Assembly: GCF_019931575.1 (NCBI RefSeq)
Contig: NZ_CP082923.1
Span: 1,612,001-1,676,000 of the forward strand
Length of the DNA: 64,000 nt
Source: Caulobacter segnis
Lineage (GTDB): Bacteria > Pseudomonadota > Alphaproteobacteria > Caulobacterales > Caulobacteraceae
Direction: 5' to 3'
Of the stretch, positions 15,982 to 24,811 are shown in pieces (position 1 is the stretch's first letter; the number at the start of each line of letters is the position of its first letter). The notes beneath the pieces are model-generated. The model did no database searches, was not told the DNA's origin, and saw only the letters and a list, made by a program, of their open reading frames with translations. A program made the translations under genes and the position numbers.

Positions 15982-18807
15982 GTGACCGCATTCCCGCCGA
16001 CTCTGGACCTGGCCCCCGCCCTGGTCGTCCTGCCCGGGCCGCGCGCCGGCATGGCCGATGGCGGCGGCGAGAGCCGGATGCTGCGCGCGCCGGACGCCCG
16101 CGACCTGTTCGAGCACGGCCCGGTGCTGGTGGCCCACGCGGCCATGACCGCTCGACGCCTGAACCTGTCGCCGCCCTCGCGGAACCCGCGCCTGTTCGAC
16201 GTGCTGGAGCTGCACGCCTTCGCCCGTCCGGCGACCTTCTGCGCGCCCTCGGCCGTGGGGCTGGCCATGGCCCTGGGCCTGGCCGAGCCGCATGGTGCCC
16301 CCGACCAGGCCCAGAGCCTGCGCGAGAGCGCCGACGCCTTGTTGCGCGAGCTGGCCCTGACGCCGGTTCCGTCGCGGGAGGAGGCCCTGGCCGTGGCCGA
16401 GACCCTGGCCAAGGCTGGCTGGTCCTGGGGACCCGCCGTGATCGGCGCGCTGCGCTCGGTCCCGGTCGGCAACCAGTTCCGGGGCTCGGGCCTCGACGTC
16501 TGGGCCCGCCTGCCCGAGTGGGAGGACCAGGCCCCGCCCGGCGAGGCCGGCTCGCGTCCCATCGATCCGGAACGCGCCGGCCAGCGCCTGACCGAGCTGC
16601 TGCAACGCTCGGGCCTGGAAGAGATCCGCGAGGCCCAGGCCACCTTCGCCAAGGAGGCGGCCTACGCCTTCCAGCCGCGCGAGCGTGAGGGCGAGCCGCG
16701 CATGATGCTGGCCGAGGCCGGCACCGGCGTCGGCAAGACCCTTGGCTATCTGGCGCCGGCCTCGCTGTGGGCCGAGGCCAACGGGCCTTCGGTCTGGGTC
16801 AGCACTTACACGCGCGCCCTGCAGCGCCAGATCGAGCGCGAGAGCCGGTCGATCTATCCCGACCCCAAGGAGCGGGCCAAGAAGGCGGTGGTCCGCAAGG
16901 GGCGCGAGAACTACCTGTGCCTGCTGAACTTCCAGGAACAGATCAACGGCGCCCAGCTGGGTAATGGCGACCTGATCGGCCTGGCCCTGACCGCCCGCTG
17001 GGCGCGCGCGACGCGGGACGGGGACATGACCGGCGGCGACTTCCCGGCCTGGCTGCCGACGCTGTCCGCGGTTCCGCCGTCGGCCCAGGCCAGCCCCTCG
17101 AACCTGGTCGACCGACGCGGCGAGTGCATCCACGCCGGCTGCCAGCATTATCGCATCTGCTGTATCGAGAAGGCCGTGCGGGCGTCCAAGCGCGCCGACA
17201 TCGTCATCGCCAACCACGCCCTGGTCCTGACCCAGGCCGCCTTCGACGGCGCCCGGACGGCGCGGGGGCTGAAGGGCGACAACGAGACCACCAGCCTCAA
17301 GCGCATCGTCTTCGACGAGGGCCACCACCTGTTCGAGGCCGCCGACAGCGCCTTCTCGGCCGCTCTGTCGGGCGCGGAGGCTGCGGAGCTGCGCCGCTGG
17401 ATCCGCGGACCCGAGGGGCGCGGCCGGCGGGGACGGGGCCTGGAGGCGCGCCTGCTCGACATCCTGGGCGACCGTGAAGGCGCGCGGCAGGCGATGGGCC
17501 AGGCGATCCACGCCGCCGCCGCCCTGCCGGGCGAGGGCTGGTCGGGCCGGGTCGCGCCGCCGGACGGCCAGATCAATCCGATCGGGCCGATCGAGAACTT
17601 TCTGGTCGCGGTGATCGAGCAGCTGCGGGCCCGCACCAGCGACCGTGGCGGGGCCGATCTTGGCCTGCAATGCGACGCCCGCCCGCCGATCGACCTGGTC
17701 CGCGAGCGCGCGCCGGAAGCGGCCAAGGCCCTGGCCGCGATCGAGGCCCCGCTGCTGGCCCTGGCCCGCGCCCTGGAGGACGTGCTGGACGAGGAGGCCG
17801 AGCACCTGGCCCCGTCCGAACGCGCCCGCATCGAGGGCGCGCTGCGGGGGCTGGACCGTCGCGCCCGCATGACCCTGCCGGCCTGGCGCTCGATCCTGAA
17901 GGCGATCGAGGAGGACGACGTCGATCCCAGCGAGACCGACCCGGACTTCGTCGACTGGTTCGAGGCGACCTTCCTGTACGGCCGCGTCGTCGACGCCGCC
18001 TGCCGCCGCCACTGGGTGGATCCGACCGAGCCGCTGCGCGCGGCGGTGCTGTCGCCCGCCCACGGGGTGCTGGTGACCAGCGCCACGCTGGTGGACCCTG
18101 CCCTGGAGGATCCGTTCGCCCTGGCCGAGATGCGCACTGGCGCGGCCCGCTTGCCGACCGCGCCCAAGGTCCTGCGGCTGGTCTCGCCGTTCGACTACGA
18201 GAACCACGCCAAGGCCTTCGTCGTCACCGACGTCAACAAGGAGGACCCGCGCCAGGTCTCGGCCGCCATGCGCGAGCTGTTCCTGGCCGCCGGGGGCGGG
18301 GGACTGGGACTGTTCACCGCCATCCGCCGGCTGAAGGCCGTGCACGAACGCATCGCCGCGCCCCTGGCCGACAATGGCCTTGCTCTCTATGCGCAGCACG
18401 TCGACCCCCTGGAAGTGGGCGCGCTGGTCGACATCTTCCGCGCCGAGGAGGACGCCTGCCTCCTGGGCACCGACGCTATCCGCGACGGCGTGGACGTACC
18501 GGGCCGGTCCCTGCGCCTGCTGGTCTTCGATCGGGTGCCGTGGCCGCGTCCGGACGTACTGCACAAGGCCCGCCGCCTGCGCTTCGGCGGTAAGGGTTAT
18601 GACGACGCCGTGGCCCGCGCCCGTATCAGCCAGGCCTTCGGGCGCCTGATCCGCCGGGCCGACGACCGGGGCGTCTTCGTCATGCTGGACGCGGCCGCGC
18701 CGACGCGTCTGTTCTCAAGCTTGCCCGAGGGTGTATCCTTGGAACGGGTAGGCTTGGTCGAGGCGATCGAGGCCACCGCCGCATTTTTGTCGAAGGATCG
18801 CTCTTAA
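15982..18807 (+). CDS. DinG/XPD-type iron-sulfur ATP-dependent DNA helicase
   Basis: A 941-residue superfamily 2 helicase. Walker A is GTGVGKT (247-253) and the Walker B variant is DEGH (445-448). Between them are the cysteines expected to hold a 4Fe-4S cluster: C313, C382, C387 and C393 (C394 adjacent). The C-terminal motor has LLGTDAIRDGVDVPG and QAFGRLIRR. About 240 residues precede the motor and show no nuclease motif that I recognise. Such 5'-3' helicases resolve R-loops and unusual DNA structures. The start is GTG at 15982, just after the intergenic region shared with lhr. Confidence 0.9.
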   Translation: MTAFPPTLDLAPALVVLPGPRAGMADGGGESRMLRAPDARDLFEHGPVLVAHAAMTARRLNLSPPSRNPRLFDVLELHAFARPATFCAPSAVGLAMALGLAEPHGAPDQAQSLRESADALLRELALTPVPSREEALAVAETLAKAGWSWGPAVIGALRSVPVGNQFRGSGLDVWARLPEWEDQAPPGEAGSRPIDPERAGQRLTELLQRSGLEEIREAQATFAKEAAYAFQPREREGEPRMMLAEAGTGVGKTLGYLAPASLWAEANGPSVWVSTYTRALQRQIERESRSIYPDPKERAKKAVVRKGRENYLCLLNFQEQINGAQLGNGDLIGLALTARWARATRDGDMTGGDFPAWLPTLSAVPPSAQASPSNLVDRRGECIHAGCQHYRICCIEKAVRASKRADIVIANHALVLTQAAFDGARTARGLKGDNETTSLKRIVFDEGHHLFEAADSAFSAALSGAEAAELRRWIRGPEGRGRRGRGLEARLLDILGDREGARQAMGQAIHAAAALPGEGWSGRVAPPDGQINPIGPIENFLVAVIEQLRARTSDRGGADLGLQCDARPPIDLVRERAPEAAKALAAIEAPLLALARALEDVLDEEAEHLAPSERARIEGALRGLDRRARMTLPAWRSILKAIEEDDVDPSETDPDFVDWFEATFLYGRVVDAACRRHWVDPTEPLRAAVLSPAHGVLVTSATLVDPALEDPFALAEMRTGAARLPTAPKVLRLVSPFDYENHAKAFVVTDVNKEDPRQVSAAMRELFLAAGGGGLGLFTAIRRLKAVHERIAAPLADNGLALYAQHVDPLEVGALVDIFRAEEDACLLGTDAIRDGVDVPGRSLRLLVFDRVPWPRPDVLHKARRLRFGGKGYDDAVARARISQAFGRLIRRADDRGVFVMLDAAAPTRLFSSLPEGVSLERVGLVEAIEATAAFLSKDRS

Positions 18808-18839
18808 GAACGGCTCCGATTGTCTCAGGGTTTCGTTTC

Positions 18840-19304
18840 TTGATCCGTCTGTCCGGTCCGATCTTCGCCGCGGCGCTCCTGGCCGCCGGCGCCGCCAACG
18901 CCGCCACGAGCGCCCAGGAGTTCGTGCGAGGCGATTGCCGAGGCGTGGTCGCCCCCAGCGTGGGCCTGAAGTACGACACCGCCGAGCACACCCGCTGGTA
19001 CAAGCGCTTCTGGACCGGCGACTGCGATCATCTGCCGTTCTGCATGCCCGGGGCGCCGAACTGGAACGACATCGTCGGCAAGCTGCTGACCAAGGGCGGC
19101 GCCAAGGAGCAGTCCGCCCTCTTGCCCAAGGCCTGCCGCCTGGGCCAGCTGATCGGGCTGGAATGGTCGCGCGACAAGAAGGTCAAGCACATCACGACCG
19201 GCGACCTGAAGGTGTTCAACACCATGTTGGAGGCGTCCGGCGATCCGCTGCGGGGCGTGGACCAGGTCGACGCCAAGGCTCGCGCGCTGGCGACGCCGCG
19301 CTAG
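18840..19304 (+). CDS. Small secreted protein of unknown function
   Basis: A 154-residue protein with a likely signal peptide (about residues 1-21, cleavage after AANA). The mature part has five cysteines and a CMPGAPNWNDIVGKLL segment. No family is recognised. The start is a TTG at 18840, which yields a good signal peptide. No ATG or GTG in frame gives a better one. It follows the DinG-like helicase by 32 bases and may be transcribed with it, although a functional link is unlikely. Confidence 0.65.
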   Translation: MIRLSGPIFAAALLAAGAANAATSAQEFVRGDCRGVVAPSVGLKYDTAEHTRWYKRFWTGDCDHLPFCMPGAPNWNDIVGKLLTKGGAKEQSALLPKACRLGQLIGLEWSRDKKVKHITTGDLKVFNTMLEASGDPLRGVDQVDAKARALATPR

Positions 19305-19416
19305 GCGCTGTCCGTGTTCGCGGGTTTGACGCCCTATGACTCAAAGCCGTCGAATTTCTGCAATCGGGACGTCCTAAAAGACCGTCAGAGGGGAGGCCGC
19401 CAGTAGGAGCGTACCG

Positions 19417-19683
19417 ATGATGACCCGACCCGCCGACCCCGCGATCGACGAAGCCGCCGCCCCCTCCCGCGCGCGGTCCGCCCGCGCCCTGGTCCAGGCG
19501 GTGCGCTGGCGCACCGGGCTCTGCCAGGCCGATTTCGCCCGGGTCTTCCACATCGACCTGACCCTGCTGGAAGACCTGGAGCATGGCGACGTGCGCCCTG
19601 ACGCCGCCCTGACCGCCTATCTGACGGTGATCGATCACGCGCCGGATGTCGTGCGGGCGGCCCTGAGGCGCGCCGACTCCTGA
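19417..19683 (+). CDS. Small helix-turn-helix protein
   Basis: An 88-residue protein with a compact XRE/phage-Cro-like helix-turn-helix (about residues 28-65: RWRTGLCQADFARVFHI, then LLEDLEHGDVRPD). Likely a DNA-binding regulator. The target is unknown. Start is the first of two adjacent ATGs, 7 bases after AGGAG at 19405-19409. A hairpin that looks like a terminator follows about 130 bases later. The next gene encodes an unrelated sulfotransferase-like protein. Confidence 0.7.
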   Translation: MMTRPADPAIDEAAAPSRARSARALVQAVRWRTGLCQADFARVFHIDLTLLEDLEHGDVRPDAALTAYLTVIDHAPDVVRAALRRADS

Positions 19684-19809
19684 CGTTGCGGATTGTGCGT
19701 GTTCGTTCCGGATGCGGATGTTTTCCGGCGCGACGCAAAAAGCCACGTTTTTCACAAGGTCGTCGCCGGATTGGCGACGGAATGGCAGCGCTTCCTCGTT
19801 CGACACCCT

Positions 19810-19836
19810 GAGGCGCCGTGAATCGGCGCCTCTTTA
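19810..19836 (+). terminator. Hairpin resembling a rho-independent terminator
   Basis: Stem AGGCGCCG (19811-19818) pairs with CGGCGCCT (19824-19831) across a 5-base loop, extended by one G-C pair, then a short CTTT tract. It sits between the small HTH gene and the sulfotransferase-like gene. The T tract is weak, so termination strength is uncertain. Confidence 0.5.
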
Positions 19837-19851
19837 GCGTCGAGGCGTGGA

Positions 19852-20601
19852 TTGGTCGAGCGGCTGTTCTTCTTTCACAATCCGAAGGCCGGCGGGACGT
19901 CGGTCGTCGGGGCCTTGAGCCGTCTGTTCACGGCCGAGCGCCGCTGTCCGCGCATCGAAGACGACGCCACCGAGCACGCCCAGCACGCCGGCCGCTACGA
20001 GGCGTTCGGCGGCTACGACTTCTATGCCGGCCACTATGGCTTCGACATCTATGACGCGGTGGGCGAGGGAATTTCGGCGGCGACCAACTTCCGCTGGCCG
20101 GTCGATCGCGTGGTCTCGGTCTATCGCTATTTCCGGCACGTGGTGGAGATCTCCGACGTCCAGGCGCGCGACCCGCGCTTCCGGGCGGTCAGCCTGGCCA
20201 AGACCCTGTCGCTGAACGATTTCGTGACCTGCGACGACCCGGCGGTGGTGCTGCACACCTACGACCACCACTTTCGCCAGCTGACGGGCTCGGGGTGGTC
20301 GCCGGTCTACGAGCGGGACCTGGCGGCGGCGCGAACGCTGGTCGACCGCATGGTCTGGTTCTATGTCTGCGAGCACCCCTACGAGTCCCTGGCCTGGGCC
20401 GACATGGCCTTCGAGGGACGACTGTCGCGGGTGGAGCGCCTGAACGTCACCCGCGCCGAGGATTCCGCCGAGACGCAGCTGAGCCCCAAGGCCCTGCGCC
20501 AACTGCTGGCGCAGAACCAGAGGGACATCGCGATCTATCAGCACGCGCTCGGCCGGCTGCTGGCCGAGGTGATCCCGGCCGAGACGCGTCTGATCGCCTA
20601 A
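19852..20601 (+). CDS. Sulfotransferase-family protein
   Basis: A 249-residue protein with the N-terminal PAPS-binding P-loop-like motif NPKAGGTS (residues 10-17) and a later FRWPVDRVVSVYRYF segment corresponding to the 3'-phosphate-binding region. Predicted to transfer sulfate from PAPS to a cell-surface glycan or other acceptor. The acceptor is unknown. No signal peptide or membrane helix is evident. The start is TTG at 19852. The preceding hairpin suggests it has its own promoter. Isolated from any sulfation or polysaccharide cluster. Confidence 0.75.
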   Translation: MVERLFFFHNPKAGGTSVVGALSRLFTAERRCPRIEDDATEHAQHAGRYEAFGGYDFYAGHYGFDIYDAVGEGISAATNFRWPVDRVVSVYRYFRHVVEISDVQARDPRFRAVSLAKTLSLNDFVTCDDPAVVLHTYDHHFRQLTGSGWSPVYERDLAAARTLVDRMVWFYVCEHPYESLAWADMAFEGRLSRVERLNVTRAEDSAETQLSPKALRQLLAQNQRDIAIYQHALGRLLAEVIPAETRLIA

Positions 20602-20605
20602 CCCG

Positions 20606-22246
20606 CTAGGCGTCCACGAACTTGATCAGCGTGGCCATGTTGGCGATGAACGCGCCGGTCGAGATGCCGATCGCCGGGTGGGGGTCGGGGTAGGGCGAGG
20701 TGTCGTACTTGTCGCCGACCTTGGTCTCCGAGAAGTCGCCCGGGGTCGGCGTGGCCGGACCGTCGCCGATATAGGGCTGGCTGGTCTGGGTCAGGGGCGT
20801 GGGCCACCAACCCTCGGCGTTCAGCTCGGCCGTCAGCTTGGCGACCTTGGCCGGATCGGCGCTGACGCCCTTGGTCGCCGAACTCGAGAGGTCGCCGCCG
20901 ACGGTCAGGTCGTCGACCGAGAGGTCCTTGACCATGAAGTACTTGGGCAGCGGGCGCTGGCCCTTCAGCGGCGAGTGCTTGCTGGCCTCCTCGGGCGGCG
21001 TGGCCTTCAGCTTCTCATAGCGGGCGCGCAGGCCGGCCACGTCCACGTTCCGGAACGACGAATAGTGGGTGACCGTCTTCTGCGGGTTCTCGTCCGTGTA
21101 GTAGCGGCCATTGACCACGTTCGAGCCAGTGCGGTGCACGTAGAGCGGCTTGTTCGAGCCGATCTGGACGAAGGTCGGATAGCGGGCCTTGCCGGGCATG
21201 ACGTCGTTGGGCAGCCGCGTCGAGGCCAGCCAGTCCAGGGCCTCGGGCACGCGGGCCAGGTACTTCGGGTCGCCCGTCAGCTGGTAGAAGGTCAGCAGCT
21301 GCGACACGCAGCTGGCCGAGGCGTGGGTGGCGAAGGCCTTGGGCTCGTAGGTGCGGGCGCTGGCCGGCTTCAGGTCGGCCACGGTGTGCTGCAGGCCCCA
21401 GCCGGCCTGCGGCGCGGGCTGCTGGCAGGCGACATAGCAGTCCATGGCCCGGCGGATCGGCTCCAGGACGGTTTTGTCGCCCAAGGCCTGGTAGACCATG
21501 ATCAGGAACTCGATGTTCTCGCCGACCACGTCGTCATTGAAGGTGATGAAGCTGGTGTAGTCCGGGTTGCCGTGGTGGTGGAATTCGTCCTTCAGCGGAT
21601 AGCGCTGGGGCCAGCCGCCGACCGGGTACTGGCTCTCCAGGACGAACTTCAGGGCCCTCTCGAAGGCGGCCTTGTACTTCGGGTCCTTCTTCTCGACGTA
21701 CATGCGCAGCATGAACTTGCAGCACTCGGCGGTGCCCTCGTCGTCGAAGGTGCAGTTGCCGTAGTAGTGCTGGAATTCCTCGAGCCGCCAGCCGTTCTTG
21801 CCGATGGTGTCGTACCACTTCTTCAGCGACGCCTCGCCGGCCATGTCGCCGATGTAGTTCCAGCCGCCGGCCGGGTTCTGGATGGCGATCAGGGCGTCGG
21901 CGGCCTTGCAGGCGGCGTCGTAGTAATACTCGTCCTTGGTGGCGTGATAGGCGTCCAGGAACAGGTGGCCGACCGTGCCGGTGCCGGGCGGCTGCACCCA
22001 GATCATCGTCGGGAAGGCTTCCATCTCGCCCCAGCGGCGCGAGAAGTCGGGCAGGTAGCTCCAGACGTAGCCGCCCTTGTAGGCGGCCTTCTCGACCATG
22101 AACGTCGAAGCCTTCTTCATGACGTCCAGCGCCTGGGCCTTGCTGGTCTGGGCCAGGGCCTGCAGTGGTCGGAGCGTCCCGGCGGCGGCGAAGGCGGCGG
22201 CCGTGGTGGCCATCAGGCGGCGGCGGGAGATGGGGCTGAGCGGCAT
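20606..22246 (-). CDS. Pectate lyase, family PL10-like, Tat-exported
   Basis: A 546-residue polysaccharide lyase that cleaves alpha-1,4-polygalacturonate by beta-elimination. The N terminus has a twin-arginine-type signal (SRRRLM then a hydrophobic stretch to ALAQ). The body is an alpha/alpha barrel with PL10-like motifs: QNPAGGWNYIGD, SQYPVGGWPQRYPL and DYTSFITFNDDVV. The family is usually 350-400 residues. Here the C-terminal extension (after about residue 400) is long and of unclear role. Supports life on plant debris. A LacI-like operator overlapping a possible promoter lies about 115 bases upstream. Confidence 0.85.
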   Translation of the reverse strand: MPLSPISRRRLMATTAAAFAAAGTLRPLQALAQTSKAQALDVMKKASTFMVEKAAYKGGYVWSYLPDFSRRWGEMEAFPTMIWVQPPGTGTVGHLFLDAYHATKDEYYYDAACKAADALIAIQNPAGGWNYIGDMAGEASLKKWYDTIGKNGWRLEEFQHYYGNCTFDDEGTAECCKFMLRMYVEKKDPKYKAAFERALKFVLESQYPVGGWPQRYPLKDEFHHHGNPDYTSFITFNDDVVGENIEFLIMVYQALGDKTVLEPIRRAMDCYVACQQPAPQAGWGLQHTVADLKPASARTYEPKAFATHASASCVSQLLTFYQLTGDPKYLARVPEALDWLASTRLPNDVMPGKARYPTFVQIGSNKPLYVHRTGSNVVNGRYYTDENPQKTVTHYSSFRNVDVAGLRARYEKLKATPPEEASKHSPLKGQRPLPKYFMVKDLSVDDLTVGGDLSSSATKGVSADPAKVAKLTAELNAEGWWPTPLTQTSQPYIGDGPATPTPGDFSETKVGDKYDTSPYPDPHPAIGISTGAFIANMATLIKFVDA

Positions 22247-22350
22247 TCAAGGACTCCGACGGACGCGGAGCCGGCAGCGTACCGGAAGGGGCAAGCCTTT
22301 AGCGTTCCTCCCGGGCCGACGCGGGCCCCGTCGTCTTGCGCGACGATCTG

Positions 22351-22373
22351 ATTGTAGTTTGCTACCGGTGTCA
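22351..22373 (-). promoter_or_regulatory. Candidate LacI-type operator/promoter of pectate lyase
   Basis: A quasi-palindrome at 22360-22373, TGACACCGGTAGCA on the minus strand, is centred on CCGG with 10 of 14 positions symmetric, as in LacI-family operators. On the minus strand ATGACAC and ACTACAAT (22351-22358), 9 bases apart, resemble the Caulobacter housekeeping consensus TTGACGS-N10-14-GCTANAWC, so the operator would overlap the promoter. This would fit pectin- or galacturonate-dependent derepression. Confidence 0.45.
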
Positions 22374-22638
22374 TCGATTTGGCCATCCATTTTTGTGACG
22401 GCCCCGGCGATGCGTCTCGTGCGGCGTCTCGTCGCGGCGGAGGCGGGTGGGCTCCGAGCGCGGGATTGAACGCAAACGACTTCTAACTTGGCCGATTCCC
22501 CGAAACGGGGCCTGCGACAGGCGGACGCGTTGCCTGGCGATCCTGGTTCGGCGAAATGACGGCCATCAAGTTTTTGAGGCGACGCCGCCGCGCTCGAAGT
22601 TCAGCGCTGCCGACGCCGTCCTGTTGGGGAACAGGACG

Positions 22639-22670
22639 ACGCCCCTGGACCCAAGGTCCGGGGGCGTTTT
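22639..22670 (+). terminator. Strong orphan rho-independent terminator
   Basis: A 13-bp stem (22639-22651 with 22655-22667, one T-G wobble) with a 3-base loop, followed by TTTT at 22667-22670. It is a well-formed intrinsic terminator, yet the nearest upstream plus-strand gene is more than 2 kb away and the pectate lyase runs the other way. It therefore probably ends an unannotated RNA. Confidence 0.75.
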
Positions 22671-22797
22671 CATTCATGGCTATGCTTGGCTTTGACAGGC
22701 CCGTGACAATCGGGCGCACGCTATTCCTCGAACAACGTGCGCCGTGCGTCCAGCGGTCGCATGGCGGGTGCTTTCATCTTCTGTAAATCTTTACGTT

Positions 22798-22980
22798 ATG
22801 GGAAGCCAAAGCCACCATCTCAGCGAAGCCGAGCGTCTAGAGCGACAGGCCGAGATCGCCGACACGCCTCCCGCGCGGGCGGCGCTGCTGCGCATGGCCC
22901 GGAACTCGCGTGGCGTGGCGGCGCTGGTCGGCATGTTCGAAGCCTCGCGTGACGAGACGCGACCGACACTGACGCGCTAG
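22798..22980 (+). CDS. Small hypothetical protein
   Basis: A 60-residue polar, Arg/Ala-rich helical protein with the sequence ARAALLRMARNSRGVAAL. No family is recognised. The ATG at 22798 has no good Shine-Dalgarno sequence, and a GTG at 22744 in the same frame would add 18 residues, so the start is uncertain. The stop codon overlaps the stop of the convergent racemase gene by 3 bases. Confidence 0.5.
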   Translation: MGSQSHHLSEAERLERQAEIADTPPARAALLRMARNSRGVAALVGMFEASRDETRPTLTR

Positions 22981-23651
22981 AGCGCCTCGCCCAGGCACAC
23001 GGCCACGCAGCGCCTGGCCAGTTCTTCCGTCGCATCCAGGAACGGAACCGACAGGTCCGCCGCCGACAGCACCAGCGGCACCTCCGTGCAGCCCGCCACC
23101 ACGCTCTGAGCGCCCTTGCCGACCAAGCGGTGGGCCAGGGCGGCCATGGTCTCGCGCGAAGCCTCGCCCAGGTCGCCCTGCTTGATCCGATACAGCAGGG
23201 CCATGAACTCGACCTGCTCGTGGTCATCCAGCATCACCACCTCCAGCCCCATGGACGAGAAGCGGTCGCGGTAGAGGCTTAAGGCCAGGCTGGTGCCCAG
23301 CACCCCGACGACGCTGGCGCCCTTGGCCCGGGCGGCCAGGCCCGCCGTCTCCAGCATGTCGACGAGGGGAAGGCCCGACGCGCGAACCGTCTCGGCATAG
23401 GCGTGGGCGGTGTTGCAGGCGATGGCCAGCACCTCGGCGCCGCTGTCGCGCAGTCCCGTGGCCATCGCCGCCAGCACGGGGCCGGGATCGGACGTGCTGA
23501 CATTGCGGTCGGGCACCTTGGGATTGATGTCCACCAGCACCCGCAGATGGTCCTGCTCGCGCTTGACCGGCGTGGCGGCCTGCAGCTTGGCCAGGAAGTC
23601 CAGGGTGGCGGCCGGGCCCATGCCGCCGAGAACGCCCAGAACCTTGCTCAT
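22977..23651 (-). CDS. Aspartate/glutamate racemase family protein
   Basis: A 224-residue PLP-independent racemase of the Asp/Glu/hydantoin family. The N-terminal LGVLGGMGPAATLDFL motif is typical of aspartate racemases. The two catalytic cysteines are in AIACNTAH and VAGCTEVPL. Interconverts L- and D-aspartate or glutamate. It lies 11 bases downstream of a D-cysteine desulfhydrase gene on the same strand, making a small D-amino-acid operon. Start at the ATG of MSKVLGVLGG. Confidence 0.92.
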   Translation of the reverse strand: MSKVLGVLGGMGPAATLDFLAKLQAATPVKREQDHLRVLVDINPKVPDRNVSTSDPGPVLAAMATGLRDSGAEVLAIACNTAHAYAETVRASGLPLVDMLETAGLAARAKGASVVGVLGTSLALSLYRDRFSSMGLEVVMLDDHEQVEFMALLYRIKQGDLGEASRETMAALAHRLVGKGAQSVVAGCTEVPLVLSAADLSVPFLDATEELARRCVAVCLGEAL

Positions 23652-23662
23652 GGTGTGGTCCC

Positions 23663-24664
23663 TCAGCCCAGCGCCGGTTCCAGCACGCTCTGGTAGCCGA
23701 ACAATCCCTGGGCGCCGCCGGTGTGCAGGAACACGACCCGTTCGCCCTTGAACGCGCCCTTGCGAGCCTGGTCGATCAGGCCCTTCATCGCCTTGCCCGA
23801 ATAGACGGGATCCAGCAGCAGGCCCTCGGTGCGGGCGGCCAGGGCCAGGGCGTCGATCACGCCCTGGTCGACCAGGCCATAGCCCTCGCCGACATAGTCG
23901 CAGTCGGCGACCACGGCCTCGCGCCTGACCCGACCGGGGGCGCCGATCGTCTCGGCGGTGGCGACGGCCAGGTTGAAGACGTTCTCTTCCTGCTTCGGCT
24001 TGGGCGCGCGGACGCCGAAGCCCAGGATCGGGATGTCGACCGACAGGGCCGCGAAGCCCGCGACCAGCCCCGCATGGGTGCCGGCGCTGCCGGTGGCGGT
24101 GACCAGGCGGTCGATCTTCAGGTCCATCTGGTCGGCCTGAACCACCAGTTCGCGGGCGCAGTCGACATAGCCCAGCGCCCCCACCGTGTTCGAGCCGCCG
24201 CCGGGAATGACATAGGGCTTGCCGCCGCGCTGGCGGACGCTCTCGGCTGTGGCTTCCAATTCGGCGACCATGTCCGCGCCGCCGGGAACGTAACGGATCG
24301 TCGCGCCCATCAGCTTGTCCAGCAGGACGTTGCCATTGCCCATGTAGTCGGACGTCTTGGAGCCGGTGCGCTCTTCCAGGATCACTTCGGTCTTCAGGCC
24401 GAAGCGGGCGCCGGCGGCGATGGTCTGGCGCACGTGGTTGGACTGGACCGCGCCCTGGGTCACCAGGGTGTCGGCGCCCCGGGCCAGGGCTTCGCCCAGC
24501 AGGAACTCCAGCTTGCGGGTCTTGTTGCCGCCGCCGGCCAGGCCCGTGCAGTCGTCGCGCTTGACCCAGAGGTCGATCCCGAGCTCGGCGCCGAGGCGGG
24601 GCAGGGGCTCCAGCGGGGTCGGCAGGTGGGCGAAGCGGGCGCGGGGAAAGCGGGCGAGATGCAT
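23663..24664 (-). CDS. dcyD: D-cysteine desulfhydrase (ACC deaminase family)
   Basis: A 333-residue fold-type II PLP enzyme. GGGNKTRK places the Schiff-base lysine at K48, and [11 protein letters not shown] binds the phosphate. Converts D-cysteine to pyruvate, sulfide and ammonia. The close relative ACC deaminase opens the cyclopropane ring, and sequence alone does not fully exclude that activity. The start is the ATG at 24664 ([11 protein letters not shown]), the usual family N terminus. The frame stays open 18 codons upstream but that extension is unlikely. It leads the operon with the racemase. Confidence 0.88.
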   Translation of the reverse strand: MHLARFPRARFAHLPTPLEPLPRLGAELGIDLWVKRDDCTGLAGGGNKTRKLEFLLGEALARGADTLVTQGAVQSNHVRQTIAAGARFGLKTEVILEERTGSKTSDYMGNGNVLLDKLMGATIRYVPGGADMVAELEATAESVRQRGGKPYVIPGGGSNTVGALGYVDCARELVVQADQMDLKIDRLVTATGSAGTHAGLVAGFAALSVDIPILGFGVRAPKPKQEENVFNLAVATAETIGAPGRVRREAVVADCDYVGEGYGLVDQGVIDALALAARTEGLLLDPVYSGKAMKGLIDQARKGAFKGERVVFLHTGGAQGLFGYQSVLEPALG

Positions 24665-24811
24665 GCCAAAAACCTTGTGGACGCGGGTCCTGAAGGGACT
24701 CGCCGCCTCTGTTACCACGGCCCGCGCGCGATGCGAGCGTGTCGGGCGCGATGGTGGTATGATGCCTCATCGAGAGCCGGCGCACGTACGTCCGGCTCCA
24801 GGGAGGACGAC

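Larger units (their letters stand above)
22247..22797. other. 551-base intergenic region with operator and terminator signals
   Basis: No convincing protein gene. The left end holds the minus-strand pectate lyase promoter and a LacI-like palindrome (22360-22373). Near 22639-22670 is a very strong plus-strand terminator that has no annotated plus-strand gene before it. This suggests a short untranslated transcript or tiny ORF somewhere in 22390-22640. Plus-strand open frames here lack ribosome-binding sites and do not look like proteins. Confidence 0.5.

Noticed and set aside
19326..19332. TTGACGC upstream of the small HTH gene
   Set aside because: No matching -10 element is visible at 10-14 bases; left uncalled.
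22692..22727. TTGACA and GCTATTCC resembling a Caulobacter promoter
   Set aside because: The spacing between the two elements is 22 bases, outside the expected 10-14, so it is not called.
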